Shown here: positions 44,611 through 54,020 of the stretch, piece after piece
Layout of the letters: each line of letters begins with the position of its first letter
Numbering within the stretch: the first letter of the stretch is position 1
Source: Burkholderia pyrrocinia
GTDB lineage: Bacteria > Pseudomonadota > Gammaproteobacteria > Burkholderiales > Burkholderiaceae
Direction: 5' to 3'
NCBI RefSeq assembly: GCF_022809715.1
Contig: NZ_CP094459.1
Coordinates: 2,790,001 to 2,854,000 of the forward strand
Length of the DNA stretch: 64,000 nucleotides
Program-made: the position numbers and the translations under genes
Notes under the pieces: model-generated
Seen by the model: the letters and a program-made list of their open reading frames with translations, nothing else
Database searches by the model: none
Told to the model about the DNA's origin: nothing

Positions 44611-46113
44611 TCAGCGAAACTCGGCGTACAGCGCGTCGAGGTCGAGATGTTCGGCGAACGTATCGGCCAGCCGCTCCAGCGATGCTTCGCGCAGCGCCGG
44701 ATAGTCGATGCGCTCCGCGCCGTCGAGCCCGGCCCACGCGAGCAGCGCCGCGCACGCGTCGGGCGCATCGAACAGCCCGTGCACGTAGGTCGCGAGGATC
44801 TGGTTGTCGGCCGAAACCGCGCCGTCCGGGCGCGCGCCGTCCTGCGCGGCGTCGGCTGCCAGCGCCAGCGCGGGCGCGGAGAGCGCGGGCCCGCGCGTGT
44901 CGCCCATGTGGATCTCGTAGCCGCGCACGGCGGCCCCGCCCGGCAGCGCGAGATGCCCGGTCACGTTCTTCAGCGTCTTGTCGGGCTGCAGCGTCGTGTC
45001 GAAATCGAGCAGCCCGAGCCCCGGCACGCTGCCGGGCGCGCCTTCGAGGCCGAGCGGATCGTCCAGCGTGCGGCCGAGCATCTGCATTCCGCCGCAGATG
45101 CCGATCACCTTGCCGCCGTAGCGCAGGTGACGACGGATCATCGCGTCCCAGCCCGCGTCGCGCAGCCATTCGAGATCGCGCTGCACGCTCTTCGAACCGG
45201 GCAGGATCAGCAGGTCGGCATCCGGCACCGGGCCGCTCTTCCAGTACGTGAACTCGACCTGCGGATGCGCGCGCAGCGGATCGAAATCGGTGTGGTTGCT
45301 GATGCGCGGCAGCGCGGGCACGACGACGCGCAGTACGCCGGCGTCGCCGCGTACGGCGGCGCTGCGCGCCTGCGCGGGCAGCATGTCCTCCGCATCGAGC
45401 AGCAGCCCGTGCAGGTACGGCAGCACGCCGAACACCGGCTTGCCGGTCTGCGCACGCAGCCAGTCGAGCCCCGGTTCGAGCAGCTTGACGTCGCCGCGGA
45501 AACGGTTGATCACGAAGCCGCGCACGCGCGCACGCTCGCTGTCCGACAGGCACGCGAGCGTGCCGACCAGGTGCGCGAACACGCCGCCGCGGTCGATGTC
45601 GGCGACGAGCACGACCGGGCAGTCGACCCGTTCGGCAAAGCCCATGTTCGCGATGTCGCCGTCGCGCAGGTTGATCTCGGCCGGGCTGCCGGCGCCCTCG
45701 ACGATCACCGTGTCGTAACCGGCGCGCAAGCGCGCGTACGACTCGAGCACCGCGTCGAACGCGACCGGCTTGTAGTCGTGATATGCACGCGCGTCGAGGT
45801 TCAACCGCGCCTTGCCGTGAATGATCACCTGCGCGCCGCGATCGCTCGTCGGCTTCAGCAGCACGGGGTTGAAATCCGTATGCGGCGCGACGCCCGCGGC
45901 CAGCGCCTGCAGCGCCTGCGCGCGGCCGATCTCGCCGCCGTCGGCCGTCACCGCGCTGTTGAGCGCCATGTTCTGCGGCTTGAACGGCGCAACGCGCGCG
46001 CCGGCACGGCGCGCCAGGCGGCACAGGCCCGCGACGAGCGTGCTCTTGCCCGCGTCGGACGTCGTGCCCTGGATCATCAGCGTACCGCGCGGCCGCGGCT
46101 CGGGTGCATTCAT
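44611..46113 (-). CDS. cobQ: Cobyric acid synthase (glutamine-dependent)
   Basis: 500 residues. It amidates four carboxylates of adenosylcobyrinic acid a,c-diamide. The N-terminal synthetase domain has the P-loop [10 protein letters not shown] near residue 16 and [10 protein letters not shown]; the C-terminal class I glutamine amidotransferase-like domain has the nucleophile Cys in [12 protein letters not shown] near residue 340 and the His in ATYVHGLFD. It is divergent from cobU with a 75-bp gap holding both starts, and lacks the cobalamin riboswitch found before btuB. Confidence 0.95.
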   Translation of the reverse strand: MNAPEPRPRGTLMIQGTTSDAGKSTLVAGLCRLARRAGARVAPFKPQNMALNSAVTADGGEIGRAQALQALAAGVAPHTDFNPVLLKPTSDRGAQVIIHGKARLNLDARAYHDYKPVAFDAVLESYARLRAGYDTVIVEGAGSPAEINLRDGDIANMGFAERVDCPVVLVADIDRGGVFAHLVGTLACLSDSERARVRGFVINRFRGDVKLLEPGLDWLRAQTGKPVFGVLPYLHGLLLDAEDMLPAQARSAAVRGDAGVLRVVVPALPRISNHTDFDPLRAHPQVEFTYWKSGPVPDADLLILPGSKSVQRDLEWLRDAGWDAMIRRHLRYGGKVIGICGGMQMLGRTLDDPLGLEGAPGSVPGLGLLDFDTTLQPDKTLKNVTGHLALPGGAAVRGYEIHMGDTRGPALSAPALALAADAAQDGARPDGAVSADNQILATYVHGLFDAPDACAALLAWAGLDGAERIDYPALREASLERLADTFAEHLDLDALYAEFR

Positions 46114-46188
46114 CGTGTTAAAGGTCGTCGCGAAGCAAAGGCCGCATTATCGCCCGCGCCGGTACGCGTGCGCCGTTACAATCACGCG

Positions 46189-46743
46189 ATGATTCCGCAC
46201 GACCTCACCTTCGTCCTCGGCGGCGCGCGCTCGGGCAAGAGCGCGCATGCCGAGCGGCTCGCCGCCGACAGCGGCCGCCCCGTCACCTACATCGCGACCG
46301 CGACCGCCGCCGATGCCGAATTCGCGCAGCGCATCGCGCATCATCGCGCGCGCCGGCCGGCCGAATGGGGGTTCGCCGACGCGCCCGTCGACCTCGCCGG
46401 CACGCTCGCGCGGCTCGACGATCCGCACGCATGCCTGCTGGTCGACTGCCTGACGCTGTGGCTCACGAACCTGCTGTGCCCGGCCGACGGCGAACCGCTC
46501 GACGATGCGCAGTACGCGGCGCAGGTCGAGCGGCTCGAACATGCATTGCGCGGCGCGCGCGCGAAGGTGATCGTCGTCAGCAACGAGATCGGGCTCGGCG
46601 TCGTGCCGCTCGGGTCGGTCACGCGCCGCTACGTCGACGAACTCGGGCGCCTGAACCAGCGCGTCGCCGCGCTCGCGACGCGCGTGACGCTGCTCGTCGC
46701 CGGGCTGCCGCTCGACCTCAAGACGGGAGCGCCGTCATGCTGA
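46189..46743 (+). CDS. cobU: Adenosylcobinamide kinase / guanylyltransferase
   Basis: 184 residues. It phosphorylates adenosylcobinamide and transfers GMP to it, activating it for nucleotide-loop assembly. The P-loop LGGARSGKSAHAERLA starts near residue 10; the guanylylated His lies in IAHHRARRP; VVSNEIGLGVVP is the conserved third block. There is no Shine-Dalgarno before the ATG. A TACAAT hexamer at 46177-46182 would place transcription initiation at or next to the A of the ATG, so the mRNA may be leaderless. It overlaps cbiB by 7 nt. Confidence 0.95.
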   Translation: MIPHDLTFVLGGARSGKSAHAERLAADSGRPVTYIATATAADAEFAQRIAHHRARRPAEWGFADAPVDLAGTLARLDDPHACLLVDCLTLWLTNLLCPADGEPLDDAQYAAQVERLEHALRGARAKVIVVSNEIGLGVVPLGSVTRRYVDELGRLNQRVAALATRVTLLVAGLPLDLKTGAPSC

Positions 46744-47681
46744 TGCTGTCGCTGCCCGTCGTCGCGATGCTCGCGGTCGCGGCCGCGATCGTCGACCGCG
46801 CGATCGGCGAACCCGCCGGCTGGCATCCGCTCGTCGCGTTCGGCCGGCTTGCCGCGCGCATCGAAGGCGCTCTGAATACGGGCCGACGCGGCCGCGTGGT
46901 CGGTGTCGCCGCGTGGGCCGCGGCCGTCGTGCCGCCGGTGGCCGTCGCCGCATGGCTCGTGGCCGTGCTGCCGTGGCCGCTCGCGGCCGCGCTGCACGTC
47001 ACGCTGCTGTGGTTCGCGCTCGGAGCGAAAAGCCTCGCCGACCACGTCGCGCCGATCGCAGCGGCGCTGCTGCGGCGCGACCTCGACGCCGCGCGTAAGT
47101 TGACCGCGCGCATCGTGTCGCGCGACACGAGCGACGCCGACGAAGGCGCATTGTCGCGCGCGGCCGTCGAATCGGCGCTCGAGAACGGCAACGACGCGAT
47201 CTTCGGCGCACTCTTCTGGTTCGTCGTCGCGGGCGGCCCCGGCGCGCTGCTGTTCCGGCTCGCGAACACGCTCGACGCGATGTGGGGCTACCGCACGCCG
47301 CGCTTCCTGACCTTCGGCTGGGCCGCCGCGCGCCTCGACGACGCGATGAACTGGATTCCCGCGCGCCTCACGGCCGCGAGCTACGCGCTGCTCGGCGACA
47401 CGGCCGCCGCATGGCGCTGCTGGCGCACGCAGGCGCGCCACTGGGACAGCCCGAACGCGGGCCCGGTGATGGCCGCGGGCGCGGGCAGCCTGAACGTGCA
47501 GCTCGGCGGCCCGGCCGTCTATCACGGTGAAATCGAGGATCGTCCGACGCTCGGCACCGGTGCAACGGCGACCGCCGTCCACGTCGTCGCCGCGCTGTCG
47601 CTCGTCACACGCACGCTCGCACTGTGGCTCGCGCTGCTGGTCGCGAGCGGCGCTCTCGTCATGGCTACCCATCATGTCTGA
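46737..47681 (+). CDS. cbiB: Adenosylcobinamide-phosphate synthase (CbiB/CobD)
   Basis: 314 residues with several membrane helices. It attaches (R)-1-amino-2-propanol phosphate (or ethanolamine phosphate) to adenosylcobyric acid. Family motifs are present: DRAIGEPAGWHPLVAFGRLA, IVSRDTSDADEGALSRAAVES, and PNAGPVMAAGAGSLNVQLGGP. It is an inner-membrane protein. The ATG lies inside the cobU end, and its stop is overlapped by the next gene by 8 nt, indicating tight translational coupling. Confidence 0.94.
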   Translation: MLMLSLPVVAMLAVAAAIVDRAIGEPAGWHPLVAFGRLAARIEGALNTGRRGRVVGVAAWAAAVVPPVAVAAWLVAVLPWPLAAALHVTLLWFALGAKSLADHVAPIAAALLRRDLDAARKLTARIVSRDTSDADEGALSRAAVESALENGNDAIFGALFWFVVAGGPGALLFRLANTLDAMWGYRTPRFLTFGWAAARLDDAMNWIPARLTAASYALLGDTAAAWRCWRTQARHWDSPNAGPVMAAGAGSLNVQLGGPAVYHGEIEDRPTLGTGATATAVHVVAALSLVTRTLALWLALLVASGALVMATHHV

Positions 47682-48693
47682 TACACGCATCGCGCACGGC
47701 GGCAACCTGCATGAAGCCGCACGCCGCCACGACATTCCGTACGACGCGTGGCTCGATCTGTCGACCGGCATCAATCCAGTCGGCTTTCCGGTGCCGCCCG
47801 TCCCGGCCGACGCGTGGCGCCGGCTGCCCGACGACGGCGACGGCCTCGCGGCCTGCGCCGCGCAGTACTACCGCGCGCCCGATCCCGCGCACGTGCTGCC
47901 GGTCGCCGGCAGCCAGGCCGCGATCCGCGCATTGCCTGCGTTGCTGCCAACCGGCGACGCCGGTGTCGCGTCGCTCGCGTACGGCGAATACGCGCCCGCG
48001 TTCGCGCGTCACGGCCATCGCGTCGTTCCGCTCGACATCGGCACGGATACGCTGCCGGCGACGCTGCGCCACGTCATCGTCGGGAATCCGAACAACCCGA
48101 CCGCCGAATTCGTGCCGGCCGAACGCCTAATCGGCTGGCATGCGCAGTTGTCGGCGCGCGGCGGCACGCTGATCGTCGACGAGGCGTTCGCCGATACGGG
48201 CGCGACGCAATCGCTCGCGCCGCAGGTCGATCGCCCCGGGCTCGTCGTGCTGCGCTCGGTCGGCAAGTTCTTCGGTCTCGCCGGTATCCGCTCGGGCTTC
48301 GTGCTCGCATGCCCCGAACGGATCGTCGCGCTGCGCGACATGCTCGGCGCATGGACGGTCGGCGGCCCCGCGCGTCACGCAGTCGCCGTGGCGTTCGCGG
48401 ATCGTGCATGGCAGGCCGCCGCCCGCGAACGGCTCGCGGCCGACGGCGAGCGGCTGGCCGCACTGCTGCGCGCGCACGGCTTCGCGGTTCGCGCGACACC
48501 GCTGTTCAGCTGGACCGACGACACGCGCGCCGCGGCGCTGCATGCGGCGCTCGCGGCACGCGGGATCTGGACGCGATACTTCGCGAAGCCGTCGAGCGTG
48601 CGCATCGGCCTGCCGGGCAACGAAGCGGAGTGGCAGCGCCTCGATGATGCGCTCGCGCACTGCGTGCCGACGCTGCAACAGGAATCCGCATGA
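47674..48693 (+). CDS. cobC: L-threonine-O-3-phosphate decarboxylase (PLP enzyme of cobalamin synthesis)
   Basis: 339 residues, aspartate-aminotransferase fold. It makes aminopropanol phosphate, the side-chain used by CbiB just upstream. Key features are HGGNLHEAARRHDIPYDAWLDLSTGINPVG at the start, VGNPNNPTAEFV, and the Schiff-base Lys in SVGKFFGLAGIRSGF. The name cobC is used in the Pseudomonas sense (CobD in Salmonella) and should not be confused with the phosphatase at 49722. It overlaps cbiB upstream by 8 nt and btuF downstream by 4 nt. Confidence 0.92.
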   Translation: MSDTRIAHGGNLHEAARRHDIPYDAWLDLSTGINPVGFPVPPVPADAWRRLPDDGDGLAACAAQYYRAPDPAHVLPVAGSQAAIRALPALLPTGDAGVASLAYGEYAPAFARHGHRVVPLDIGTDTLPATLRHVIVGNPNNPTAEFVPAERLIGWHAQLSARGGTLIVDEAFADTGATQSLAPQVDRPGLVVLRSVGKFFGLAGIRSGFVLACPERIVALRDMLGAWTVGGPARHAVAVAFADRAWQAAARERLAADGERLAALLRAHGFAVRATPLFSWTDDTRAAALHAALAARGIWTRYFAKPSSVRIGLPGNEAEWQRLDDALAHCVPTLQQESA

Positions 48694-49607
48694 GCCCACG
48701 CAGGTTCCGCCGGCTGACGCTGGTCGCGACACTGGCCGCGCTCGCTCATGCACCGCTCGTCCATGCCGATGTCACGACACGCGACGACGCCGGCAATACG
48801 GTTACGCTGCCCGCGCCCGCGCAGCGCGTGATCAGCCTCGCGCCGCACGCAACCGAGCTGGTCTACGCGGCCGGCGGCGGTAAGAAGCTCGTCGGCACCG
48901 TCACGTACAGCGACTATCCGCCCGCCGCGCGAGCGGTGCCGCTCGTCGGCGACAACAAGGCGCTCGACCTCGAACGAATCGCAGCGCTGAAGCCCGACCT
49001 GATCGTGGTCTGGCGGCACGGCAACGCCGAGCGGCAGACCGACGCGCTGCGCGCGCTGCATATCCCGCTGTTCTTCAGTGAACCGAAACATCTCGACGAT
49101 GTGTCGTCGTCGCTGCGCCGGCTCGGCACGCTGCTCGGCACGCAGCCGGCAGCCGATGCGGCCGCGGCGTCCTTTGCGCACGACATCGCGACGCTGCGTG
49201 CACGCTACGCCGCGCGGCCGCCCGTCACGATGTTCTTCCAGGTCTGGGACCGCCCGCTGACGACGCTCAACGGCGAGCACCTGGTCAACGACGTGATCGC
49301 ACTATGCGGCGGCCGCAACGTGTTCGCGTCGCTCAAGCCGCTCGCGCCGAGCGTCACCGACGAGGCCGTGCTCGCCGCGAATCCGGAAGCGATCGTGACG
49401 ACGAGCGCCGGCGCGACGCGCTCGAACGAACCGCTGCCGAGCCTTGCACGCTGGCGCGCGTGGCCCGCGCTGACGGCCGTGGCGCGCAACAACCTGTTCG
49501 CGATCGACGGCGATCTGCTGACGCGGCCGTCGCCGCGGATCGCGCAGGGTGCGGCCGCGCTGTGCGAGGATCTCGATGCCGCGCGTGCGCGGCGGCCAGC
49601 GCGCTGA
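48690..49607 (+). CDS. btuF: Periplasmic cobalamin-binding protein (BtuF-like)
   Basis: 305 residues with a signal peptide ending near HADVT. It has the class III (helical-backbone) substrate-binding fold: RVISLAPHATELVYAAGGGKKLVGTVTYSDYPPAA, LDLERIAALKPDLIVVWRHGN, and FFSEPKHLDDV. It would deliver corrinoids to the BtuCD transporter encoded on the opposite strand at 52165-53981. The ATG overlaps the preceding stop (ATGA). A 10-bp sequence CGCTGATTTC is repeated about 2.5 times across its stop codon. Confidence 0.9.
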   Translation: MSPRRFRRLTLVATLAALAHAPLVHADVTTRDDAGNTVTLPAPAQRVISLAPHATELVYAAGGGKKLVGTVTYSDYPPAARAVPLVGDNKALDLERIAALKPDLIVVWRHGNAERQTDALRALHIPLFFSEPKHLDDVSSSLRRLGTLLGTQPAADAAAASFAHDIATLRARYAARPPVTMFFQVWDRPLTTLNGEHLVNDVIALCGGRNVFASLKPLAPSVTDEAVLAANPEAIVTTSAGATRSNEPLPSLARWRAWPALTAVARNNLFAIDGDLLTRPSPRIAQGAAALCEDLDAARARRPAR

Positions 49608-49721
49608 TTTCCGCTGATTTCCGCTGACTTGTGCGTTTGCCGCGCACCTGTCCCGGACGCGTCCTGCGCTCGTGATGGTTCGACCGCGCGTCGTGTCGTT
49701 CACATGCAGACGCGAGCGAGC

Positions 49722-50306
49722 CTATTCATCCCAGTGCACGACTTCCCATGTTCGCGCCGCATCATCCGCACGCAGCCAGACGACACCGCCTGTCGGCACC
49801 GGCCGCGACAGCAGCGTATCGAGCGGCACACGCAACACATGCGATGCGAACGCGCGGATCACGCCCGCATGCGTGACCGCCCATTGCGGCCGATCGGCCT
49901 GCATCACCGCATCGGCCCGCCGTGCAACCCGCGCGGCGAACCGCGCGACGCTTTCGCCGCCATGCGCGCACGCATGCATCAGGTCGGCCGCCCACGCATC
50001 GAGCGCCGCACGGTCGATATCGTCCCAGCGCCGCATTTCCCACGCGCCGAAATCCATTTCCTGCCAGTCGGCATCGCGCTGCAGCGGCACATCGAATGCG
50101 TGCGCGAGCCGTTCGGCGATCGACGCGCATCGCGTCAGCGGGCTCGTCCAGAGCTGTTCGGGCGGCGGCGCGCCGAGAGCCGACAGATGCGCACGCACGG
50201 CATGCGCGCCGGCGTCGGCCGGCGCGGCGAGCGGCACGTCGCTGCGTCCGTAACACATGCCCGGCTCGACGGCGACGGCCGGATGACGGATCAGGACGAC
50301 GTCCAT
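49722..50306 (-). CDS. Alpha-ribazole phosphatase (histidine phosphatase family)
   Basis: 194 residues. The catalytic motif reads LIRHPAVAVEPGMCYGRSDVPL, the variant RHP form typical of CobC-type alpha-ribazole phosphatases; WTSPLTRC, the acid region QEMDFGAWEMRRWDDI and AVTHAGVIRAF (second His) complete the site. It removes the 5'-phosphate from alpha-ribazole phosphate or adenosylcobalamin phosphate. It overlaps the upstream cobS by 16 nt and is the last gene of the riboswitch operon. Confidence 0.9.
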   Translation of the reverse strand: MDVVLIRHPAVAVEPGMCYGRSDVPLAAPADAGAHAVRAHLSALGAPPPEQLWTSPLTRCASIAERLAHAFDVPLQRDADWQEMDFGAWEMRRWDDIDRAALDAWAADLMHACAHGGESVARFAARVARRADAVMQADRPQWAVTHAGVIRAFASHVLRVPLDTLLSRPVPTGGVVWLRADDAARTWEVVHWDE

Positions 50307-51043
50307 CCGAGCACCACGAGATAGATCGCCAGTTCGCTCAGTTGCTGCGCGAAGCCGAGACAGTCGCCCGTATAACCGCCGATCCGTTTCACGAAGTAGC
50401 GGGCCGCCCACGCGCGCACGAGCACGAGCGCGGCGCTCGCGGCGACACCCATGCGCCAGTCCGGCCAGAACAGCCACGGCAACCCGAATACCGCCGCGAC
50501 GCACGCCGCGCGTGCACCCATCCGTTGCGCGACCGGCTTCGCCTTGCCTTCGGGCCGCACATAGTCGAGCGACATCAGCAGGCTGACGGCCGCCGCGCGG
50601 CTCGCCGCATGCGCGGCGATCATCGTCCACGCGGCGCGCAGCGGCGGCATGGCCGCGAGCGCCTGCCATTTCAGGCCGAGCGCGATCACGAGCGCGACTG
50701 CGCCGAACGTGCCGATCCGCGAGTCGTGCATGATGCGCAGCACGTCGTCGCGCGTATAGCCGCCGCCGAACGCATCGCAGCTGTCGGCGAGGCCGTCCTC
50801 GTGGAAAGCGCCGGTCGCGAGCAGCGTCGCAGCCATCGACAGCCCGACCGCGATCGACGCGGGCAGCACGCGCAGCGCGGCGAGATAGACGAGCGCACCC
50901 CACGCGCCGACGCATGCGCCGACGAGCGGGAAATAGCGTGCGGCCTGATCGAGATCGCCGGCCGCGTAGCCGATCGCGCGCGGCACGGGCACGCGCGTGA
51001 AGTAGCCGAGCGCGACGAAGAAGTAGCGCAGTTCGGCACGCAC
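50291..51043 (-). CDS. cobS: Adenosylcobinamide-GDP ribazoletransferase (cobalamin synthase)
   Basis: About 250 residues, multi-spanning inner-membrane enzyme joining adenosylcobinamide-GDP to alpha-ribazole. The family signature is intact: FHEDGLADSCDAFGGG, then DDVLRIMHDSRIGTFG. I place the start at the GTG at 51043, giving VRAELRYFFVALGYFTRVPVPR, 14 nt after the cobT stop; an in-frame GTG at 51067 overlapping cobT is possible. It overlaps the phosphatase gene downstream. Confidence 0.92.
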   Translation of the reverse strand: MRAELRYFFVALGYFTRVPVPRAIGYAAGDLDQAARYFPLVGACVGAWGALVYLAALRVLPASIAVGLSMAATLLATGAFHEDGLADSCDAFGGGYTRDDVLRIMHDSRIGTFGAVALVIALGLKWQALAAMPPLRAAWTMIAAHAASRAAAVSLLMSLDYVRPEGKAKPVAQRMGARAACVAAVFGLPWLFWPDWRMGVAASAALVLVRAWAARYFVKRIGGYTGDCLGFAQQLSELAIYLVVLGWTSS

Positions 51044-51056
51044 GCCGGGCCCGCGA

Positions 51057-52112
51057 TCAGGCGTCACGATCGTCGACGCCGGCAGACTCGAAGCTCGCCA
51101 TCTCGCTGAGGAACGCGGCCGCCGCACGCACGAGCGGCAGCGCGAGCGCCGCGCCCGTGCCTTCGCCGAGCCGCAGGTCGAGCGCGAGCAGCGGCTTCGC
51201 GCCGAAATGCTCGAGCATGCGCCGGTGCCCGGCCTCGTGCGACGTATGCGAGAACACGCAGTAGTCGCGCACGCCGGGCGCGATGCGCTCGGCGACGAGC
51301 AGCGCGGCCGTCGCGATGAAGCCGTCGACGAGGATCGTCATCCGCTCGCTCGCGGCCGCGAGATACGCGCCCGTCATCATCGCGATCTCGAAGCCGCCGA
51401 ACGTCGCGAGCACGTCGAGCGGCGCGATCGCGTGCGAGTGCTTGACGAGCGCGCGGCCGAGCACCGCGCGCTTGTGCGCGAGGCCCTGATCGTCGAGGCC
51501 CGTGCCGCGCCCGACGCACGCGTCGATCGGCACGTCGAGCAGGCGGCTCATCAGGCACGCGGCCGACGACGTGTTCGCGATCCCCATCTCGCCGAAGCCG
51601 ATCACGTTCGTGCCGAGCGACGCGTGCAGGCGCACGCGCGCCGCGCCGGCCGCGAGCGCCGTCATCGCCTCGTCGCGCGTCATCGCCGGCTCCGCCGCGA
51701 AGTTGCGCGTGCCGCGCGCGACCGGCAGCGACACCAGCCGGTCGGACAGCGGCAGCGGCGACGCAACGCCCGCATCGACGATCTCGAGCGTGCTCTGCGC
51801 GACGCCCGAGAACGCGTTGATCGCCGCGCCGCCGGCCAGGAAGTTCGCAACCATCTGCGCGGTCACCGCTTGCGGGTAAGGACTCACGCCCTCGGCCGCG
51901 ATCCCGTGATCGCCTGCGAACACGATCATCACGGGGCGCTGCACGGTCGGACGCTCGGTGCGCTGGATCAGGCCGATCTGCAGCGCGAGCGCTTCGAGCT
52001 GGCCGAGGCTGCCGGGCGGCTTGGTCTTGTGGTCGATCACATGCTGCAGGCGCTTGCGCAGCGCGTCGTCGAGCGGCGCGATCGCGGGCGGGAAGTGGGT
52101 CGGAGTCGTCAT
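51057..52112 (-). CDS. cobT: Nicotinate-nucleotide:dimethylbenzimidazole phosphoribosyltransferase
   Basis: 351 residues. It makes alpha-ribazole phosphate, the lower-ligand nucleotide used by CobS. Conserved blocks include KTKPPGSLGQLEALALQIG, VFAGDHGIAAEGVSPYP, and the active-site GFGEMGIANTSSAA; the catalytic Glu lies in the C-terminal LRLGEGTGAALAL. The ATG at 52112 matches the family length. It follows btuD by about 50 bp in the riboswitch operon. Confidence 0.95.
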   Translation of the reverse strand: MTTPTHFPPAIAPLDDALRKRLQHVIDHKTKPPGSLGQLEALALQIGLIQRTERPTVQRPVMIVFAGDHGIAAEGVSPYPQAVTAQMVANFLAGGAAINAFSGVAQSTLEIVDAGVASPLPLSDRLVSLPVARGTRNFAAEPAMTRDEAMTALAAGAARVRLHASLGTNVIGFGEMGIANTSSAACLMSRLLDVPIDACVGRGTGLDDQGLAHKRAVLGRALVKHSHAIAPLDVLATFGGFEIAMMTGAYLAAASERMTILVDGFIATAALLVAERIAPGVRDYCVFSHTSHEAGHRRMLEHFGAKPLLALDLRLGEGTGAALALPLVRAAAAFLSEMASFESAGVDDRDA

Positions 52113-52164
52113 CGGGAAGCCGTGTCGTTGGCGCGGCCTGCGCCGCGCATCGGAAAGGAAAAGG

Positions 52165-52986
52165 TCATTGTCGCTCGGGCCACGCAGGCAGCAGCGCGTC
52201 GCGGCCATGCTCGCGGATCAGCACGAGCGGATAGCCGAACGCATCGCTCGCACGCTCGGGCGTCAGCACGTCGTGCACGGGGCCGGCCCATGCATGGCCG
52301 CGGCCGTCGAGCAACAGCGCATGCGTCGCGAAACGCCGCGCGAGATTCAGGTCGTGGCACGAGAACAGCACCGTGCGCGGGCCCGCGTCGAGCCATGCGG
52401 CCAGCGCGGTCAGGCAGTCGATCTGGTGATGCAGGTCGAGATGCGCGAGCGGCTCGTCGAGCAGCATCAGCGGCGCGTCCTGGCACAGCGTCGCGGCCAG
52501 CGCGACCCGCTGCCGCTCGCCGCCCGACAGCGACAGCACGTCGCGCGACGCCAGTGCGGTCAGGTCGAAGGTCGCGAGCGCATCGTGCGCGGCCGCGCGG
52601 TCGCCGTCGCGCTCCCAGCCCCAGCCGCCGAGATACGGAAAACGGTTGAGCAGCACCGTGTCGAACACGGTCGCGCTGAATGCATCGTGCAGTTGCTGCG
52701 GCATCAGCGCGCGGCGCTGCGCGAGCTGCGTGGGCGGCCATGCGGCGAGCGGCCGGCCGTCGATCTCGACCCGGCCGCCGGCCGGCGGGTGCAGCCCCGC
52801 GAGCGTCGCGAGCAGCGTCGTCTTGCCCGCGCCGTTCGGCCCCGCGACGCACCAGATTTCGCCGGGACGGAAGGCCTGCGTGAAGCCGTCGAGCAGCGTG
52901 CGCGCGCCGGCCCTCAGCGTCAGGTCCACGCACGTGCAGGCCATGTCGTTGCCGGAGGCGGCAGCGTGCTGTGCAGCGCCTGTCAT
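52165..52986 (-). CDS. btuD: Cobalamin ABC transporter ATPase (BtuD-like)
   Basis: 273 residues. Walker A is GPNGAGKTT near residue 50, the signature is LSGGERQRVALA, and Walker B with its Glu is LMLLDEPLAHLD, followed by the switch His in FSCHDLNLARR. FecE/BtuD subfamily. It energises corrinoid import together with the permease encoded just upstream, whose stop overlaps this ATG by 4 nt (ATGA). Confidence 0.92.
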   Translation of the reverse strand: MTGAAQHAAASGNDMACTCVDLTLRAGARTLLDGFTQAFRPGEIWCVAGPNGAGKTTLLATLAGLHPPAGGRVEIDGRPLAAWPPTQLAQRRALMPQQLHDAFSATVFDTVLLNRFPYLGGWGWERDGDRAAAHDALATFDLTALASRDVLSLSGGERQRVALAATLCQDAPLMLLDEPLAHLDLHHQIDCLTALAAWLDAGPRTVLFSCHDLNLARRFATHALLLDGRGHAWAGPVHDVLTPERASDAFGYPLVLIREHGRDALLPAWPERQ

Positions 52987-53981
52987 CGCATCGGTCTCCT
53001 CAGCAACATCCACAGGAACACCGGCACACCGATCAACGCGGTCATCACGCCGACCGGCAGTTGCGCGGGCGCGATCGCGGTGCGCGCGAGCAGGTCCGCC
53101 GCCATCACGCCGCCGCCGCCCGCGAGCATCGCGGCCGGCAGCAGCATGCGCTGGTCGTTGCCGAACGCGAGCCGCAGCGCATGCGGCACGACGAGGCCGA
53201 CGAAGCCGATCGTGCCGGCCGTCGTTACCGCAGCTGCCGCGGCCAGCGACGCGACGAGATAGATTCGCACGCGCAGGCGCGCGACGGGGACACCGAGCGC
53301 GAGCGCGGTCGCGTCGCCGCGCAGCAGCACGTTCAATTCCGGCGCGGCCGGCAGCGCGACACATGCGGCCAATAGCAGCGCGCCCCACGCGAACCACGGT
53401 GCGGTCACGCCGTTCAGGTCGCCCGTCAGCCAGAAGATGATCCCGCGCAACCGCGCATCGGGCGCGAGCGACAGCAGCAGCGTGACGAGCGCACCCCACC
53501 CTGCCGCGATCACGACACCGGTGAGCAGCAGCCGCGGCGACGCATCGCGCGAATCGCCGCGCCACAGCTCGCGGCGCGCGAGGCCGAGCACGAGCGCGAC
53601 CGACACGAGCGCGCCGGCGAACGCCGACGCATCGACGAGCCACCACGCACCGCCCGCGATCATCGCGACGAGCGCGAACCCGGCCGCGCCGCCGGACACG
53701 CCGAGCACGTACGGTTCCGCGAGCGGGTTGCGCAGCAGCACCTGCAGCAGCGCACCGGCAAGCGCGAGCAGCGCACCGCACGCGAAACCCGCAAGCGCGC
53801 GCGGCAGGCGCAGCGTGCGGACGATGTCGGCGAACAGCGCGTCGCCGCCATGCGGCACGAGCGACGCGAGCGCCTGCCACGGCGACATCGGCACGCTGCC
53901 GATCGACAGCGATGCGACGAACAGCAACGCGGCCACGGCGGCCAGCGCGGCCCAGATCGCGGCGGCGCGCGCGGCGCTCAT
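52983..53981 (-). CDS. btuC: Cobalamin ABC transporter permease (BtuC/FecCD family)
   Basis: 332 residues from the ATG at 53981 (a GTG at 54002 would add 7). Ten or so membrane spans. FecCD signatures: RLPRALAGFACGALLALAGALLQVLLRNPLAEPYVLGVSGGA and the late GTIGFVGLVVPHALRL with PAQLPVGVMTALIGVPVFLWML. It forms the membrane channel for BtuF-delivered corrinoids. It lies 39 bp after btuB in the riboswitch operon. Confidence 0.92.
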   Translation of the reverse strand: MSAARAAAIWAALAAVAALLFVASLSIGSVPMSPWQALASLVPHGGDALFADIVRTLRLPRALAGFACGALLALAGALLQVLLRNPLAEPYVLGVSGGAAGFALVAMIAGGAWWLVDASAFAGALVSVALVLGLARRELWRGDSRDASPRLLLTGVVIAAGWGALVTLLLSLAPDARLRGIIFWLTGDLNGVTAPWFAWGALLLAACVALPAAPELNVLLRGDATALALGVPVARLRVRIYLVASLAAAAAVTTAGTIGFVGLVVPHALRLAFGNDQRMLLPAAMLAGGGGVMAADLLARTAIAPAQLPVGVMTALIGVPVFLWMLLRRPMR

Positions 53982-54020
53982 GCCGCGCACGGCCCTGCGC
54001 ACGACGCGCAGCGCATCCGC

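Noticed and set aside
49604..49630. Short tandem repeat CGCTGATTTC at the btuF stop
   Set aside because: Only about two and a half 10-bp copies, no wider array and no gene behind it; probably slippage without function.
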